Source: DASPJR01 sp035628505 (GTDB lineage Bacteria > Planctomycetota > SZUA-567 > H5-PLA8). From it: a stretch of DNA of 64,000 nt. The notes beneath the pieces were generated by a model. That model saw nothing but the letters and a program-made list of their open reading frames with translations. It searched no databases and was not told where the DNA came from. The position numbers were made by a program, and so were the translations under genes. Each line of letters begins with the position of its first letter. Positions within the stretch are counted from its first letter, which is position 1. This document shows, piece by piece, positions 44,903 to 54,857 of the stretch. The stretch lies in NCBI GenBank assembly GCA_035628505.1, contig DASPJR010000014.1, positions 4,831 to 68,830 on the forward strand, in the 5' to 3' direction.

Positions 44903-46924
44903 TCAACCGTGCGTATGCGACAGATCCAGTCCCGACGTCCGTTCGAGCGTGCGGCTGATCGCGCTGCCGAGCACCTCGGGTCTTCCGCAGATTACCGCAA
45001 GTTCCTTGGCGCGCGTGATGGCGGTGTAAATCATCTGCCTGTTGAGGAGTCGCTGCGCGCCTTCGTCGGGAAGTGCCAGAAGCACCTGGCTGTACTCCGA
45101 GCCCTGGCTTTTATGAACGGTCATCGCAAAGGCCAGTTCATGCGTGGGCAGCGCTTCAGATGGAATCGCAACGAAAACCTTTTTTCCGTGCTCATCCTGG
45201 CGCTCAAAGACAACTTTCAAACCTGCTTCGTGATCCGCCGAGTGCAATGCGATCCCCACGTCGCCGTTGAAAATTTCGAGCGTGTAGTCGTTGCTCGTGA
45301 TCAGCACGGGCGCTCCGGCAAATAAACTATTAACCCGCGGGCGCCGGCCTGGGCGCAGGAGCTGTGACAGCAGCCGGTTAACGCCGACGCAGCCAAAAGG
45401 CCCTTCGCGCACAAGCGTGAGAATGCGTGCGCGCTGGACCTGCTCGAACAACCGGCGCAGCGGCTCGGTGGCCGCCGAAACTCCGATGGGAGCCGGGGTA
45501 GCCGCCGCGAGTTCCAGGAACTCGCTAGCCTGGTAATGGTGCTTTGCCCATGCCGCGGCGACCTCGCTCCACACGTCTGCATTCAAGGCTGGTAGAAACC
45601 AGCAGCCACCGTGCTCCTGGCGTGCCTGGACAAAGCGCTCTCGTTCAGGCCACTTTAGCGAATCCTGTGTGCGCGAAAGCTCAACGCGCGGAAGAGTGCT
45701 TACCAATTGCGCTGCCTGCTGCGCAGAATTGTCCAGCGGCAACGCATTTATCTGAGCTGCGATGTTGCAGATGTGCTTCTGCGAGCGGAAGTTTTTCTGG
45801 AGAATGACAACGCTGTCCCGAAGGGCGTCGTGCTCGGAAGAAGAATCGATCTTTACACCTGTCAGCGCCCCCAGCTGTTTTGCCACCTCCTTGGAAAAGC
45901 CTGGTTTTCCGGCGCGCGGCATTAAATCGGACAGCACGGATCCGGCGTCAACGGAAGGCAGCTGGTTCTTGTCTCCGAGAAGGATGAGCTTGCTCTGCGG
46001 CGGAACAGCCTCCATCAGCCGGGACATCATGACGATGTCGACCATCGACAACTCGTCGACGACCACAACATCAAACGGCAGGGTGTTCTCCCGGTGGTGC
46101 GAAAACGTTCCGCGTGACGGGTTGTAGCCCAGCAGCCGGTGCAGTGTGCTCGCCAAAACAGTGCTCAGCACGCTGTCGGCTCCCGCGTTCGCGCCGAGGC
46201 CCAGCACGCCAGCGCGAATCGATTCGGTTAAACGCTGGGCAGCACGTCCAGTTGGACAAGCCAGGGCGATACGGCTGGGATTCAATCCCGTGCGCAGAAG
46301 TGCGCGCAAGACAGCAAACACAACCGACGTTTTACCTGTGCCTGGACCGCCGGATACAACCAGGAAATTACGCAGCAATGCCAATGCGATGGCCAGCTTC
46401 TGTTCATCGCTGAAGTCTCCCGGCGGCCGCCCTGGACCGGCGAGGATCGCCGGAACAATTTCAGCCGCCCGTGGATGAACTGCCGCCGAAATCTTTAGTC
46501 GTTCATGAAAAAGTTGCTGCAGCACGCGCTCGTGTTTCAGATATTTCTGGAAATAGACCAGTGTGCGAGAGGCAGCGCGCTGAAGGATCACGGGTTTGTG
46601 TTCATCAACACTGCTTCCGGCGAATTCCAGAAATGCATCGGCCTGGAGCTTCGCGATGATCGCTTCTGCCAGGCTTGCCGACTCTTCCGGATCGAGTAGC
46701 CCGTCGAAGCGCCGCAGCAGCGCCGCGTGCGAGACTTCCAGGCAGACGCTGCCCTCGCGCAGGCATAGGAACATCGCAGTCAGAAGTGCGACAATTTCTT
46801 CGTCGCGCCGTCCGGAAAGTTCGCAGATATCGGCGATCGTCTGAATATCGACGGGCTGCAGTCCATTGGCCAGCGCCTGTTCTGTCAGCTTGTCCAACAC
46901 CGCAGAATGCGCGTTGCTGTGCAT
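44903..46924 (-). CDS. recD: RecD, exodeoxyribonuclease V alpha subunit (SF1B helicase)
   Basis: The 673-residue protein has an N-terminal RecD-type helical domain and helicase motifs. Walker A is SGGPGTGKTS near residue 193, VVVDELSMVDIVMMSRL is motif II, LLGDKNQLPSVDAGSVLSDL is motif III, and AFAMTVHKSQGSEYSQVLLAL with YTAITRAKELAVICG covers motifs V-VI. In RecBCD this subunit is the fast 5'-3' motor. The ATG overlaps the recB stop (TGATG), so translation is coupled. Gene order recC-recB-recD on one strand matches RecBCD, not AddAB. Length is close to E. coli RecD (608 aa). Confidence 0.95.
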   Translation of the reverse strand: MHSNAHSAVLDKLTEQALANGLQPVDIQTIADICELSGRRDEEIVALLTAMFLCLREGSVCLEVSHAALLRRFDGLLDPEESASLAEAIIAKLQADAFLEFAGSSVDEHKPVILQRAASRTLVYFQKYLKHERVLQQLFHERLKISAAVHPRAAEIVPAILAGPGRPPGDFSDEQKLAIALALLRNFLVVSGGPGTGKTSVVFAVLRALLRTGLNPSRIALACPTGRAAQRLTESIRAGVLGLGANAGADSVLSTVLASTLHRLLGYNPSRGTFSHHRENTLPFDVVVVDELSMVDIVMMSRLMEAVPPQSKLILLGDKNQLPSVDAGSVLSDLMPRAGKPGFSKEVAKQLGALTGVKIDSSSEHDALRDSVVILQKNFRSQKHICNIAAQINALPLDNSAQQAAQLVSTLPRVELSRTQDSLKWPERERFVQARQEHGGCWFLPALNADVWSEVAAAWAKHHYQASEFLELAAATPAPIGVSAATEPLRRLFEQVQRARILTLVREGPFGCVGVNRLLSQLLRPGRRPRVNSLFAGAPVLITSNDYTLEIFNGDVGIALHSADHEAGLKVVFERQDEHGKKVFVAIPSEALPTHELAFAMTVHKSQGSEYSQVLLALPDEGAQRLLNRQMIYTAITRAKELAVICGRPEVLGSAISRTLERTSGLDLSHTHG

Positions 46925-49900
46925 CAGCTTTCCCTCCGGCGATACATTTCGCCGCGCAGTTCCCGGGCGAGTTTCGCTTCGTCCCAGTCGGCAGGGGAGG
47001 GCGCGTGAAAATAAACACCCTGCGTATCATCCTGTCCGTTCATGCCGCGAATGAAAATGTAGAACACTCCACCGAACAGCTTTGAAAGATCGGCGCCGGG
47101 TCTGGCGCGATGCATCCAGCGCCGCAGCGCCTGAATATAGATGCGAAATTGCAGGTCGTAACGACGGTCTTTCATTTCGCGTTCCAAGGCCCCAGGTCCG
47201 TAGTGCGGCAGAAGGTTGCTCTTCCAGTCCAGCAGGTACCAGCGGCCGCTGTGTTGAAAAACCAGGTCCATGCAGCCCGTCATAAAACCGTTTTCGCCCC
47301 GCGTGATTTCTTCAACGCCGCTGGCGTTGACGTCGAAGGGCATATGGAATTCAAGTTCATGCAGGCGCTCCCCAGCAGAGATACTGCAGAGTGCGCTGCC
47401 TTGCAGCGTTTTCAGCGGAGTGCGCAATGTCTTGAAAACCAGGCCGGCTACATGCTTGAGTCGCAACTCTTTTTGTGCGCCGTCCAGCGCTCCAAAGCAG
47501 CGCTCGATGGATTGCCTGATCAAGCCGTATGTCGAGCCGGATGGCTCCAGCAGTTCGGCAGCTCCACCCGCGTTCTGAACGCGGGCGAAGTCGATGTGTT
47601 CCATAATTGCATGCAGCGTATCTCCGGCGGAAATGCCTGGCGGAAGCAGATCGCGCGCAGCTTCGTGCGCCAGGTCGTCGTCGCTTCGCGAATCGCGCTC
47701 GCCAAAACGCTCGGAGCGGCCGTGGCCATGAACCATGCGTGAAAACGAGCGGACTTCAATTCTCTGGCGCAAAAGAGCCGCCGAATTAATTTCGGGCAGA
47801 AGCGGCGTGGGGAGCGTGAGTGCCACCGGCTCAACAAGGACAGGACCTTCTGCTTTTGAAATTTTCGGTCCAGGTGTTTTCCTTACAGCTACCGGTTCAA
47901 TCGTGCAGATGTCTTTGTGTTTCTCGGGCTGAGCTTTTTCAAGCACAGGGCTCAAGATGGCTTTGAGCGGAGCTGTTGACTGCGCGGCTTTGCCCTGCGC
48001 AAAGGGCACGTACACTTTCAGCATGGCACGCGTGAGCGCGACATAGAGCAGGCGTTGGGTCTCACTACGTGATTCAGTTTTCGCAAGATCTTTCGCATCG
48101 GCGTCGTTCGTATCCAGGTGGAAAACGATGCGGCCTTTGTTGTCGTGATATTTCAGATAGACCGACGAATTGCGGGTCGTAAATCCGCCCGCGAGGAACA
48201 CGACCGGAAACTCCAGGCCTTTGCAGGCGTGTACGGTCATGATCTGTACAGCGGCACGCTCTGTTTCGACCGGCTGCAGATCCGATTCATCTTCGCTCGT
48301 TCGCGTAACGCGATTTTTCTCAAGTAGTTCAACGAGCTCCAGCAGGCCCTTGCCGCTCTGGTACGCGCGTGATGCAAGCGTCTGCAGGATGTGCCGGTAA
48401 TTCGCGAGCCGGCGGGCGCCATCATCGGCGCTGCCTTCGCTCCAGAATGCCCCGGTGTCTTCCAGAATTGACCGGAAAAGCTCTGCCCAGTGGCGGCCGG
48501 CCGCCAGCTGCCTCCATTCGCTGTACAGACTGCGTATCGCCTGACCCGCTGCGGACTCTTCAATGCCGGAGATCTGCCCGGGTCTCAAAGCGAAGAATCG
48601 CGTGAGCAGCATCTTGCGGAACGCTTCTTCGTCGCCACAGCGCGCCAAAGCTTTCAGCACAAAGCCAAGATGAACGGCTTCATCGGACTGCCAGATTCCT
48701 TTCTTTTTGTAAAAGGTATAGGGGATTCCATGCGCGCGGAATTGTTCTTCGACGGCCAGTGCTTCCTTGCGCTTGAACACCAGCACGGCGATGTCACTTG
48801 CGCGCAGTTCACGCGGCATTCCATTGGTTTTGCGCGAAATAAAAGAAAACGCCGGGCGCCCGCCGTTACCGCGTAGCAGCCGCTCGGTTTCATCTCCGAC
48901 AAACTGTGCCATCGCACGTGCCGCGGTCTTCGGCTTGTCGGCGCCAGGGAATGTCAGAAGAGTCAATGCGCGGCGGCCCGAATGGTCAGTGCCGGATAGT
49001 TTTGTGCGCTCCTTCTCCGGCGCGGGATCGATATTCTCATAGGTGATTCCGTCGCCGCTCGAGAACATCTCGCCATCTTTAAAAACACAATTCAGCGCGT
49101 CGATAATTTCCTTCGACGAGCGGAAGTTCTGGGTGAGCCTGTGGGGCTCATTTTCTCCGCAGATGTGCTTACGCGCCTGTAGATACGTATTGATGTCGGC
49201 ATTTCGAAAGCCGTAAATCGCCTGCTTGGGGTCGCCGACGACCACGAGCTTGTGATCCCCTCCGCTTTGCATGAAGAGAGACTTGAAAATTTTCCACTGA
49301 ACCGGATCAGTGTCCTGGAATTCATCAACGATGGCGATGCTGTATTCGCTGCGCAGTTTCGCCAGCAGCTTTGCGCCGCCAGGAGATTCCAGAACGTCTG
49401 AGACTCGCGTGAGAAAATCTTCGAAGCTCTGCAATCCCTGCTCGAGCTTATACGCTTCCATCTGACGTATGACTCCGCCGATAGTCTGGACGGTGAGCTG
49501 GTACTGCAACCCCTGCAATGTGGAGCAGAGCGGATTGAGTAACTCCGCCAGCTTTGCGTAGATTCCATACGAGGGACTTTCCTCGTCTGCGCTCTCCAGC
49601 AGCGCTTCAAAGTGCGTCTCGTTGAACTTTCCATTCTTTCTGCACGCAGTAAGCATTTCGGCAAACGTGGACACTGGATTCTGCAGCGATTCCTCATCGC
49701 AAATCCAGTTCAGCAGTGCAAGAAGGATCGTACGGCGGCGGGCATCGCGGTTCCTGTTTGGCGGACCATAAGCCGCGTAGAGTGGATGATCTGCCGCGCG
49801 GCAGGGCGAGAGATCCACCAGCTTCCTGGCAGCCTGAAGTGCTTCGAGAATTCTCGGCTTCTGCTTTTCGAGCTCCTGACGAACCTGCGCGATTGCCGCA

Positions 49901-50466
49901 GGTTCGATAACGTGGCCGCACTTCTCACGGAAGTGGCTGGCCACTTCCATCAACGTCTTTTCCCACTTCTTTCCGCCATTGTTGGTGTTGGTGAACCCGG
50001 AGAGATCCATAATCGGCACGAGCTCGCTGCCGAATTGCTTTCTCCAGTCCGAGCGTTGCACTCTGCGCAGGCACGTTTCGATGATATCGCGTTCATCAGC
50101 CATGGCGCTTCGGCCGCCAAACTTGTGGCTGAAAGGGTTCTGATTGAGAACGCGCAGGCAGAATGCGTGAATCGTTGAGATCTGTGCGTGATCGTAGTTC
50201 TCGAGTGCCGCCTTCAGCCGTTCGACACATGCGCCCGATTTTCGTTGTGCAAGGGCCTGATCCAGTTCGCGTTCCAGCACCGCGCGCAGGCGATCCTTCA
50301 GCTCGCCCGCGGCCTTTTCCGTGTAGGTGACGACGAGAATCCTGTTGATCGCCACGCCCTTTTCAACGACGGCCTGAATCAGCAGTCGTTCAATCTTGTA
50401 CGTCTTGCCGGTGCCCGCCGAAGCTTCGAAGACGGCGTGCGTCTGGAACGAATAATCGTCTGGCAT
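46924..50466 (-). CDS. recB: RecB, exodeoxyribonuclease V beta subunit (helicase-nuclease)
   Basis: The 1180-residue protein is a UvrD-like SF1A helicase with Walker A ASAGTGKT (Lys21), AQISTIHAFCLRVL, motif II VDEFQDTDP near residue 378, GDPKQAIYGFRNADI, LTQNFRSSKEIIDALN and VQIMTVHACKGLEFPVVFL. The C-terminal nuclease domain is intact: GDTLHAIMEH, MDLVFQHSGRWYLLDWKSN near residue 1080, and YDLQFRIYIQALRRW. It supplies the 3'-5' motor and the nuclease of RecBCD. GGAGG lies 6 nt before the ATG, and the gene starts 11 bp after recC. All catalytic motifs look functional. Confidence 0.96.
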   Translation of the reverse strand: MPDDYSFQTHAVFEASAGTGKTYKIERLLIQAVVEKGVAINRILVVTYTEKAAGELKDRLRAVLERELDQALAQRKSGACVERLKAALENYDHAQISTIHAFCLRVLNQNPFSHKFGGRSAMADERDIIETCLRRVQRSDWRKQFGSELVPIMDLSGFTNTNNGGKKWEKTLMEVASHFREKCGHVIEPAAIAQVRQELEKQKPRILEALQAARKLVDLSPCRAADHPLYAAYGPPNRNRDARRRTILLALLNWICDEESLQNPVSTFAEMLTACRKNGKFNETHFEALLESADEESPSYGIYAKLAELLNPLCSTLQGLQYQLTVQTIGGVIRQMEAYKLEQGLQSFEDFLTRVSDVLESPGGAKLLAKLRSEYSIAIVDEFQDTDPVQWKIFKSLFMQSGGDHKLVVVGDPKQAIYGFRNADINTYLQARKHICGENEPHRLTQNFRSSKEIIDALNCVFKDGEMFSSGDGITYENIDPAPEKERTKLSGTDHSGRRALTLLTFPGADKPKTAARAMAQFVGDETERLLRGNGGRPAFSFISRKTNGMPRELRASDIAVLVFKRKEALAVEEQFRAHGIPYTFYKKKGIWQSDEAVHLGFVLKALARCGDEEAFRKMLLTRFFALRPGQISGIEESAAGQAIRSLYSEWRQLAAGRHWAELFRSILEDTGAFWSEGSADDGARRLANYRHILQTLASRAYQSGKGLLELVELLEKNRVTRTSEDESDLQPVETERAAVQIMTVHACKGLEFPVVFLAGGFTTRNSSVYLKYHDNKGRIVFHLDTNDADAKDLAKTESRSETQRLLYVALTRAMLKVYVPFAQGKAAQSTAPLKAILSPVLEKAQPEKHKDICTIEPVAVRKTPGPKISKAEGPVLVEPVALTLPTPLLPEINSAALLRQRIEVRSFSRMVHGHGRSERFGERDSRSDDDLAHEAARDLLPPGISAGDTLHAIMEHIDFARVQNAGGAAELLEPSGSTYGLIRQSIERCFGALDGAQKELRLKHVAGLVFKTLRTPLKTLQGSALCSISAGERLHELEFHMPFDVNASGVEEITRGENGFMTGCMDLVFQHSGRWYLLDWKSNLLPHYGPGALEREMKDRRYDLQFRIYIQALRRWMHRARPGADLSKLFGGVFYIFIRGMNGQDDTQGVYFHAPSPADWDEAKLARELRGEMYRRRES

Positions 50467-50477
50467 GCGCGCCTCCT

Positions 50478-53400
50478 CTACTTTTTCTTGCGCCTGGCGG
50501 ATTTGGTCGAACCGTCAGTTGTTTTGGGGCTTGGCGAGGTGCCGGCCGCAACGGTGTCTCCGCCTTCGGACTGAGCCCCCCCGGCGCGATTCTGCGCGGG
50601 GCCACGATCCAGGAGCCGGAAACGTCTGCGGACGATTTCAAAAGCATCCGCGGGAATGTCCGCCGAAAGGAGATCCGTCACACGCAGGCGGGTGTCTCCG
50701 GGAATCGCACTTTCCTCATCTTCATACAAGGCGTCCTGAAGCAGCTGCGGGTAATCGTCGCGAAGCTGCGGAAGGCGCGGATCATCGTCGGCATATTCAA
50801 AGGCGCCGCGTAACTGCTCGTTTTTTGCAATCGTGAAATAGGGCAGAGTCTGCAATTGCGCAAATTTCAAAAACTCATTCGTCAAATACGACAGATATTC
50901 ACGTGCTTCAGCAGGCGAGACGGAATAGGTGAATTTTGCAAAACCATCCTCGAGAGCAATGGTGAGATGCAGCGGTCGGGAACCGATCCACGTGCGTGAC
51001 GAATGGCCATCGGGATTGTCGAGCTCGCCGGCGAGCAGCGCTAAATAAAACAGCACCGGCTCGATCAGGTAGTGCGTCAGCACATCCTTGCCAACGTCTT
51101 CAGTCGTTTTGTTGTGCAGGATCAGGGCTATATGAATAGCCTCGGCCGACTGCCAGACCAGATCGCACGTGCCGCTCACGAGAATGTCGCGATCCGCCGG
51201 CGGGACCAATGCATTGTTCCTGAGCGAAAGTGCTGGAAAGCGCAAGGTTGCACCGCGTGGCTGATGACTGTGGCCGATCTGCACGGGTCCGCAGAAGACA
51301 GCACTGCTCAGGTCGTCGACAAATTTCGCCAGCGAGCCCGCTCCGTGGCCGGCGTCCAGACGCGTTTTGACCAGGCGCTTCAGGCGGCCAAGATCGGCTG
51401 TGGCAAATTCTGCGTCGGGCGCATCCCCGCTCAGAACGCGTTCACTGTATTGGCGTTCCACGTCGTTCTTCCAGGTCTCCAGCGTTTTGGGATTCTTTGC
51501 GGCGCTTGCAACAATGCGCGTGAGCGTGTCCTGCGCGAGGGTGCGCGTGGCATCTTCATCGGTGTAGAAGGGCTCATCCTCGCGGTCTTCCTTTTCGTAT
51601 TCATCATAGAGCCGCAGATGTCTCTTCAGCGCCGCTTCTGCAGGATTCTTTAAAAATCCGGCCAACTCTTTGACGCTCACTCGCAAAGAAGCGGGCGGAT
51701 CGCCGGCGGGAGCCGTGCTGGCCTTCAGCAGGCGTTCACGAATCGCCAAGCCAAGCGCTGCCGCGCCGCTGGCTGGGCCGCACTCCTTAAGAGCCAGCAG
51801 CCGGTCGGCATGCGAATAGTTGACGAGCGCATCGCTGTATTCCTTTTCAGGTCCCGCATTTTCCAGAAGGTAGCGTGGGTCATGCGGGCTCAGCGGTACT
51901 TTAACGCTCTGGAAATCGGCGCCGATGATTGTTTCCTTGATGTACCTGCAAAGCTTCAACAGCAGCGAACAGGGATGCAACTCCTGGTCTTTCTGCAGCT
52001 CGCGGCAACTATAGAGCAGATACAGCTTTTCACGGACGCTGAGCAGCGCTTCCAGGAACTGCAGGCGCTGTGCCTCGGGTGTCCGGATATCACCTGGAAG
52101 CGCGTGCATCTCCCGAAGGTCGAACGGGGAGTTGACGTCTGAGGCGGGAAACTTCCCTTCCCCAAGCCCCGCGATGTACACGATCCGGTACGGAATCGGC
52201 CTCGCCGGCTGAAGCGCGGAAACGACGACGCCGCTGCCGGCAAAGGCGTTTGCCCCGGCTTCGATTCCCTCCAGCAGAGAGAGCGTGAATTCGCGGATGA
52301 GCGGCAGCGTGATTTTTCGCGATGAATCGCTTTGCGCCACGGCATCGAGGACCACCAGGTTCGGCAAGCCTTGCAGGATCGCGCGCCGCACTTGCGCTTC
52401 GTCCGGCAGCTCGGAAGGAATTTCCAGAAAGTCGTCCATCAGGCTCTGTAGACGCCGGCGCCATTCTGAGCCGCTGGCGGGCGTGCTGCGAAATTCAAGC
52501 AGTCGCGGCATCAGCTTTTCAACGGCCATGCAGAAGGCATTCAGGCTGGCTGAATCGGCTGTCTCCAGGTCGGCATATGGAATCACGTCCTTGTACACCG
52601 GTGCAGGGTGTTCGGGATTTCCATCCGGCGCTTCCATCACACGCCCAAGGCGCAAGCGCTGCAGCGCGAGCTTCCACGTGTAGTATCGCGAGTCGCCGAA
52701 GCCGGCTTCTCGTTTGTCTTCACGGTCCCAGCCGTGGTACACGCACAAGCGCTCAGCCCAGTCCATCCACGTGACCGCTTCCTCGCGGCTGACGTTCATT
52801 TTTTCAAGAAAGCAGGGATTCAGGAGCACTTCCAGCACGCGCGAACGCGTGAAAGCGTTTAGTCCGATATCGAGCATGCCCAGCAGCGCCTGGCCGAAGA
52901 CGCTTACGCCGGCGGCGTTGTAATCGGCAATTGTGTAGGCAATAGGAGACGGTGCGCTTTCGCCTGTCGCCGCGTTAAACAGCCGCCGTTCGAAAACGCT
53001 CTGGATCAGCGGGCGGTACAGATTCATATCTGTAACCAGCACGGCAATGTCCGAAAGCTTGAGGCTGGGGTCGGTGCGCAGGTTATGAAGAATGCTCTGC
53101 TGAATCGCTTCGATCTCGCGCAGCGCGCCGGGGCAGGCGAGCACCTGGAGAGAGCGATCCTGACAAAGTCTGGTTTTGCTTGATGGGAGATTCAATGTCT
53201 GCTGCTGCACGCGCCGCAGCACACAGTCGCCATCAGGTGCTTTCGCAGCGGCTGCACGGCTCGTAAGAACCTCGATTGCGAACGGCGGCTCTTTGCGGTC
53301 CGCTCCGGTCAGATCCGACATGCGCCACAAGGTTGCTGCGGCCGCATCTGCCCATTGCAGAAGCTGCTGAGCAGGCACTTGCTGGACGGATTTTTCCTTT

Positions 53401-54275
53401 GCCACTCTTTCGGCCACCCGCCGGAGAGCCGAATGCTTGTCGCCGCGGCTGAGTTCCTCAGCAACGCAGCCGGCGAGCGGATTGATGTGATAAAGCCGCA
53501 GCTCCAGATGCTGCCCCAGCCAGCGCAGGACTCGTACGTGGTACGTGGAAATCTGAGAAAGCCCGAAAAGATGAACCGGCCGCTGCGGCTGTATGTCTTT
53601 GCGCAACGAGCCGCCCTCGATCACTTCATTGGCGAACTGCGGAAGCGTCTTGTAAGCAGCGTTTTCTGCCTTGCTCAGCGTATCGCGCAGGCCGCCGGGT
53701 TTTGCAACCATCAGGAACAGCGCGCGCTCGCAGAGTTCCAGCGCACGATCATCTGCATCGGCTCCGTTGAGAGCGGGCTCGTCGCGCAGCCAGCGCTGAA
53801 TGAATTCGTCCTGCCGGTGATATTCGTAATCACGAATGAGCCGCGCGATCCGGTCGGCAACATCCCACACGCGACGGCAGTATTGACGCGACGCCGGATC
53901 GGGCTCCGCGAGGTAATCGCGAATGGGCTTCAAAGCGCTGCCGCCGGCACTCGGATCGAGAAGCACCGACACGATCAGCATGCGGTAGCGTTCGTGATCC
54001 AGTTCCCTGAGCGGTGCAGACGGCTGAGTTCCACCCAGTTGCGCGAAGATTTCCCAGAGCGCCTTCTCAAGATAGCGGATGCGCAGGTTGATGGCGATGC
54101 CCTGCTCGCGAGCCAGATGCAGGTTCAACCAAGATTTCAGGCTGGCATTCGGGACGATGATATTTGCTGGAACAAACGGATTTGCGCATGAAGCATCTTC
54201 ACGAGCCAGGCTCGCGCAGAGCGCCGCCGCGGGTGTCGCAAGGTCGGTGCTGATAAACAGCGTGCTGCTGGGCAT
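50478..54275 (-). CDS. recC: RecC, exodeoxyribonuclease V gamma subunit
   Basis: The 1265-residue protein matches RecC in length, genome position and recognisable segments: ASLKSWLNLHLAREQGIAINLRIRYLEKALWEIF near the N-terminus, VHLFGLSQISTYHVRVLRWLGQHLELRLYHINP, LSDIAVLVTDMNLYRPLIQSVFERR, and IVYIAGLGEGKFPASDVNSPFDLRE. RecC is a catalytically dead helicase-nuclease fold that holds the complex together and recognises Chi; a Chi sequence for this organism cannot be inferred here. The start MPSSTLF at 54275 has AGGA about 10 nt upstream; the frame extends to 54305. The C-terminal 40 residues are low-complexity and basic (KSARRKKK). It follows the 122-residue ORF by about 58 bp. Confidence 0.93.
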   Translation of the reverse strand: MPSSTLFISTDLATPAAALCASLAREDASCANPFVPANIIVPNASLKSWLNLHLAREQGIAINLRIRYLEKALWEIFAQLGGTQPSAPLRELDHERYRMLIVSVLLDPSAGGSALKPIRDYLAEPDPASRQYCRRVWDVADRIARLIRDYEYHRQDEFIQRWLRDEPALNGADADDRALELCERALFLMVAKPGGLRDTLSKAENAAYKTLPQFANEVIEGGSLRKDIQPQRPVHLFGLSQISTYHVRVLRWLGQHLELRLYHINPLAGCVAEELSRGDKHSALRRVAERVAKEKSVQQVPAQQLLQWADAAAATLWRMSDLTGADRKEPPFAIEVLTSRAAAAKAPDGDCVLRRVQQQTLNLPSSKTRLCQDRSLQVLACPGALREIEAIQQSILHNLRTDPSLKLSDIAVLVTDMNLYRPLIQSVFERRLFNAATGESAPSPIAYTIADYNAAGVSVFGQALLGMLDIGLNAFTRSRVLEVLLNPCFLEKMNVSREEAVTWMDWAERLCVYHGWDREDKREAGFGDSRYYTWKLALQRLRLGRVMEAPDGNPEHPAPVYKDVIPYADLETADSASLNAFCMAVEKLMPRLLEFRSTPASGSEWRRRLQSLMDDFLEIPSELPDEAQVRRAILQGLPNLVVLDAVAQSDSSRKITLPLIREFTLSLLEGIEAGANAFAGSGVVVSALQPARPIPYRIVYIAGLGEGKFPASDVNSPFDLREMHALPGDIRTPEAQRLQFLEALLSVREKLYLLYSCRELQKDQELHPCSLLLKLCRYIKETIIGADFQSVKVPLSPHDPRYLLENAGPEKEYSDALVNYSHADRLLALKECGPASGAAALGLAIRERLLKASTAPAGDPPASLRVSVKELAGFLKNPAEAALKRHLRLYDEYEKEDREDEPFYTDEDATRTLAQDTLTRIVASAAKNPKTLETWKNDVERQYSERVLSGDAPDAEFATADLGRLKRLVKTRLDAGHGAGSLAKFVDDLSSAVFCGPVQIGHSHQPRGATLRFPALSLRNNALVPPADRDILVSGTCDLVWQSAEAIHIALILHNKTTEDVGKDVLTHYLIEPVLFYLALLAGELDNPDGHSSRTWIGSRPLHLTIALEDGFAKFTYSVSPAEAREYLSYLTNEFLKFAQLQTLPYFTIAKNEQLRGAFEYADDDPRLPQLRDDYPQLLQDALYEDEESAIPGDTRLRVTDLLSADIPADAFEIVRRRFRLLDRGPAQNRAGGAQSEGGDTVAAGTSPSPKTTDGSTKSARRKKK

Positions 54276-54333
54276 AGCTTCAAGTTCCTGAAATGACAGG
54301 CGCAACCATAGTCGCTCTTTTTCAGCCTACAAC

Positions 54334-54702
54334 TCACGACGCAGGCCAGAACGTTTCGACTGTTTCTGGCGGGGTGGCAATGCCCTCATAATCGGCGACC
54401 TCGCGACGTCCAGCGGCCGCAAGCGGTTCGACGAAGCTGGCATCAAAAAAACGTACCGGGCCCATCGGAAAGACGATTGTCCAGTAACCCCCGTCCGTCT
54501 GGTACGCGAGTTTGACTTTGCAGAACGTAATCTGATGTGCCTCAAGCTTCTTTCGATCCCCATAAGCGGCGCAGAGCTGTCCATCGACATGCCGCAGCAG
54601 AAGCCGGGTCAGTACGCCCGCGGAAGCTCCTCCTACAACTTCCCAGCGCGCGCCGAGTGCGTCGTATTCTTCCTGCGTGTACGAACCATGGACGGGTTCC
54701 AT
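54334..54702 (-). CDS. Hypothetical 122-residue protein heading the rec/sbc operon
   Basis: I do not recognise a family. From the ATG at 54702 (MEPVHGSYTQEEYDAL) the product is 122 residues, soluble, mixed alpha/beta, with no signal or membrane segment. It has several aromatic residues and a compact centre (ITFCKVKLAYQTDGGYWTIVF). AAAGGAGG lies just upstream of this ATG; another ATG at 54720 (MLKRRL) would add six residues, and the open frame to 54891 crosses the operator-like palindromes and is rejected. It is 58 bp upstream of recC on the same strand, so it is probably the first gene of the operon. A role linked to DNA-end processing is only inferred from position. Confidence 0.65.
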   Translation of the reverse strand: MEPVHGSYTQEEYDALGARWEVVGGASAGVLTRLLLRHVDGQLCAAYGDRKKLEAHQITFCKVKLAYQTDGGYWTIVFPMGPVRFFDASFVEPLAAAGRREVADYEGIATPPETVETFWPAS

Positions 54703-54760
54703 GAGCCTCCTTTTAAGCATGTCGTACGATAAACAGGCCAGTATGTTACTCGCGCCGCCT

Positions 54761-54775
54761 GGACAAAGGTTGTCC
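54761..54775. promoter_or_regulatory. GGACA-N5-TGTCC site in the rec operon/PcfJ-like divergent promoter region
   Basis: GGACAAAGGTTGTCC has five-base arms and the same arm sequence as the 17-bp palindrome 37 bp away (centre to centre). It overlaps a second inverted repeat, AGGTTGT-ccggc-ACAACCT (54767-54785), with 7-bp arms. It lies 59 bp upstream of the orf122 start. Confidence 0.5.
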
Positions 54776-54796
54776 GGCACAACCTGAATTTTCTTA

Positions 54797-54813
54797 CGGA
54801 CATCCCCTGTCCG
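54797..54813. promoter_or_regulatory. Palindrome CGGACATCCCCTGTCCG (copy 2)
   Basis: Identical over 17 bp to 37698-37714. It lies between the divergent orf122-recCBD-sbcDC operon and the PcfJ-like gene, 44 bp upstream of the latter's ATG and 94 bp upstream of orf122. With the neighbouring GGACA-N5-TGTCC site it looks like a two-site operator. Confidence 0.55.
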
Positions 54814-54857
54814 CGTGCTGCGATACCCTATGTCGTTCCCGCTACGGTACGCTACAG

